From Desulfospira joergensenii DSM 10085 (GTDB lineage: Bacteria; Desulfobacterota; Desulfobacteria; Desulfobacterales; Desulfobacteraceae): a stretch of 64,000 nucleotides of DNA. The translations under genes were made by a program, and so were the position numbers. Below are positions 62,124-64,000 of this stretch, in pieces; position 1 is the stretch's first letter; every line of letters begins with the position of its first letter. The notes beneath the pieces were generated by a model. That model was not told where the DNA came from, made no database searches, and saw nothing but the letters and a program-made list of their open reading frames with translations. Location: the NCBI RefSeq assembly GCF_000420085.1, contig NZ_ATUG01000001.1, positions 930,001 through 994,000 on the forward strand. Reading direction: 5' to 3'.

Positions 62124-64000
62124 CTATTTTTTAAGGGCCTCCAGTCTGGCCTTGACCTTGGGGAAATAATTGAGTTCCGTATGGGGCATGAACAGGGCCC
62201 CCATATAATGATCCATGTAGGAGGAGATGGTGGCCAGTTCGAAATTGGTCATCATGTTGACCACCTCGGCCACGTTGCGGCGCAGGGAATTGGTCAGGGA
62301 GTTGATCTTGCATCCCAGAAGGGATCCATTGCCCAGATAGGTCACCCTGTCCGGCTCGATTTCCGGAAGCAGTCCGATGGTGATGGCGCTTTCCAGGTCC
62401 ACATAGGAGCCGAATCCCCCGGCCAGGATGATCTTTTCCAGGTCCTGAATGCTCAGCCCGATCTCTTCCAGAAGGGTCAGGGCGGCGGAGTACATGGCCC
62501 CCTTGGCCCGGATCAGATTGTCGAGATCCGGCTCGGTAATGGTGATGTCCCTGTCGATATCGGTATTCTCCCTGTAGACCAGGACATATTCCCAGATGTC
62601 GTCGGTCTGGCGGATCCGGTCTGTAGGGGCTTCCCGGTTGAACTTTCCCCTGGAGTCAATGAGACCGGTCTCCAGGAGCCGGGCCGCCAGGGTGATCAGG
62701 CCGGACCCGCAGATCCCCTTGGCCTTTTTCCCGCCGATGGTGATGAGCATGGGTTCAAAGGTTTCAGGATTGATGGACACGTCTTCAATGGCACCCTTGA
62801 TGGCCCGCATCCCAAAGGTGATGCCACCGCCCTCAAAGGCCGGACCGGCCGATGCGGCCGTGCAGACCATCCAGTCCTTGTGGCCGATGACGATCTCCGC
62901 ATTGGTCCCGATGTCCATGTACAGGGTCAGTTCCTCGGACAGGTAAATCCCCGAGGCCATGATGCCGGCAATGATGTCCCCCCCCACATAGGAGGAGACC
63001 CCGGGATAGATCAGGGCCACGGTGTGGTCGGCCAACTCAATGCCCACCTGGGTGGCGTTAAAAGGCGGGTATACAACGGATGCCGGGACATAGGGGTCCT
63101 TCCGGATATAGGTGGGATTGATCTCCAGGAGCAGCTGGGTCATGGTGGAATTGCCGGCCAGGGTGATGGTGGAGACCTCTCCCTGTTCAATCCCGGCTTT
63201 CTTGATGATCTTTCTAATAATGGTGTTGATGGTTTCCACCACTTTTTGATGGAGGATCTTAAGACCGTCTCCCTTTTCCGCAAAGATAATCCGGGTGATC
63301 ACATCCTCCCCGTAGGAGATCTGGCCGTTGAATTCTCCGTGCTCGGCCAGGACCTGGCCCGTAAGAAGATCCAGGAGCTGACCGTAGACCGTTGTGGTGC
63401 CGACATCCACGGCAATGGCAAAGTTCCGGTTCGTGGTATCAAAGGGCTCAATATTGACGATGCGGTTCTTGCCGTCCTTTCGCACCGGTCTTACAATGGT
63501 GGCCGTGACCTTGAAGTCGCCCTGCCGGATCAGGTCCGGGACCTTGCGGATCAGGTTCAGGCTCATGATCAGCCGGTGTTCGTCGTGGTGAAGCCTCAGA
63601 TGATTGATGATCCTGGCCACATCTGCCTGGTTGTCCCCGGCGACTGCCGGATCAAGTTCCAGAAAGATCTTTTCCACAGGAGGAATAAACAGGCCGTGTT
63701 CTTTAAGTTCCTCCACGTTGACGTGCATGGCCTTGGCCGTGTGGCGGTTGACCGGCTGTCGGTTGAGACGGCTGGTTTCCATCTGGGATTCCACAGGAAT
63801 TCTTACGGTGATGTCGGAAACCACCCGGGCCATGCAGGCCAGACGGTATCCCTTTTCCCGGTCTTCAGGATCAAGATGCTCTGAAATTCCGCCGGCCACT
63901 TCTCCCTCTTCAATGAGGACCCGGCACTTGCCGCAGGCCCCGGAACCGCCGCAGGACGCGTTGATATGGACTCCGGCTTCCATGGCCGCCCGGATCAGGC
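62124..64000 (-). CDS. 2Fe-2S ASKHA protein (RACo-like corrinoid activator), 5' partial
   Basis: At least 624 residues; the frame continues past the right edge (LIRAAMEAGV), so the beginning of the ferredoxin domain is missing. Ferredoxin cysteines are in NASCGGSGACGKCRVLI and the later LACMARV. A linker region of about 100 residues comes next, then the ASKHA ATPase (FAIAVDVGTTTVYGQLLDL, LAGNSTMTQLLLE, YMDIGTNAEIVIGHKDW, GICGSGLITLAARLL, LAGGFGSYVDLE). It reduces a corrinoid protein in an ATP-dependent step to restart methyl transfer. Methyltransferase and corrinoid genes are expected beyond the window. Confidence 0.92.
   Translation of the reverse strand, partial: LIRAAMEAGVHINASCGGSGACGKCRVLIEEGEVAGGISEHLDPEDREKGYRLACMARVVSDITVRIPVESQMETSRLNRQPVNRHTAKAMHVNVEELKEHGLFIPPVEKIFLELDPAVAGDNQADVARIINHLRLHHDEHRLIMSLNLIRKVPDLIRQGDFKVTATIVRPVRKDGKNRIVNIEPFDTTNRNFAIAVDVGTTTVYGQLLDLLTGQVLAEHGEFNGQISYGEDVITRIIFAEKGDGLKILHQKVVETINTIIRKIIKKAGIEQGEVSTITLAGNSTMTQLLLEINPTYIRKDPYVPASVVYPPFNATQVGIELADHTVALIYPGVSSYVGGDIIAGIMASGIYLSEELTLYMDIGTNAEIVIGHKDWMVCTAASAGPAFEGGGITFGMRAIKGAIEDVSINPETFEPMLITIGGKKAKGICGSGLITLAARLLETGLIDSRGKFNREAPTDRIRQTDDIWEYVLVYRENTDIDRDITITEPDLDNLIRAKGAMYSAALTLLEEIGLSIQDLEKIILAGGFGSYVDLESAITIGLLPEIEPDRVTYLGNGSLLGCKINSLTNSLRRNVAEVVNMMTNFELATISSYMDHYMGALFMPHTELNYFPKVKARLEALKK

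Noticed and set aside
61959..63884. 641-codon open frame on the plus strand
   Set aside because: Antisense to the two RACo-like genes, with the same Gly/Asp/His bias as other shadows and no family.

Overview
The window reads as chromosome of a strictly anaerobic, probably sulfate-reducing Desulfobacterota (Desulfobacteraceae-like) bacterium. The signs are a multi-gene heterodisulfide-reductase/formate-dehydrogenase cluster, several in-frame UGA codons read as selenocysteine (Sec), a PEP-CTERM gene behind a sigma-54 promoter, ASKHA/RACo corrinoid-activating proteins, a branched-chain-type ABC transporter next to an acyl-CoA ligase, and many two-component systems. No rRNA, tRNA, CRISPR array, integrase or intact insertion sequence was recognised. 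Genus-level placement is inference.

Layout. 1-9.4 kb: 5'-truncated DASS/SLC13-type transporter, aldo/keto reductase, OYE-family flavoenzyme, large Cache/HAMP/PAS histidine kinase, PEP-CTERM protein, hotdog thioesterase, HD-GYP protein. 9.8-21.5 kb (minus strand): the main system, in transcription order HdrBC-type protein, full-length HdrA (Sec), MvhD (Sec), a second HdrA split into two genes (Sec in the N half), a second MvhD carrying two Sec, an Fe-S protein and a Mo/W formate dehydrogenase (Sec). A strong terminator follows at 9751-9781. Five of these genes look broken, truncated or absent if UGA is read as stop. Each UGA is followed at about 13-20 nt by a hairpin of bacterial-SECIS type, and the two MvhD hairpins differ by a compensatory base pair. 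Two copies of a 123-133 bp palindromic element sit inside the cluster.

21.6-33.3 kb: tRNA-queuosine mannosyltransferase-like protein, macrodomain protein, FapA/DUF342 protein, radical SAM protein, PHP histidinol-phosphatase-like protein, Dtd, a membrane protein, TrmJ, DUF3047 protein, methyltransferase and thiolase. 33.4-35.9 kb: an unrecognised three-gene operon whose products share an N-terminal helix motif. 35.9-39.4 kb: an AT-rich island with a two-gene module, a nucleotidyltransferase-fold protein and a metallophosphoesterase / putative effector-associated domain / TIR fusion. This is a candidate anti-phage system.

39.4-52 kb: FtcD; a histidine kinase, nitroreductase and acyl-CoA synthetase followed by a complete livKHMGF transporter, with a sigma-54 response regulator beyond it. 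52-64 kb: periplasmic binding protein; MarR/MFS/cupin operon with an operator-like palindrome; an MsrA-MsrB lipoprotein fusion followed by a second MsrA whose catalytic cysteine is replaced by Sec; spondin-domain protein; OmpR-type two-component system; and two ASKHA/RACo proteins, the last cut by the window edge.

How it fits together: the central cluster would couple formate oxidation through FdhA and MvhD to flavin-based electron bifurcation in HdrA and to disulfide reduction in HdrBC, with Sec at the molybdenum or tungsten site, beside HdrA cofactors and at presumed Fe-S ligand positions of MvhD. Counting MsrA, the window holds six selenoprotein genes with seven Sec codons. The Sec insertion machinery itself (selA, selB, selC) is not in the window.
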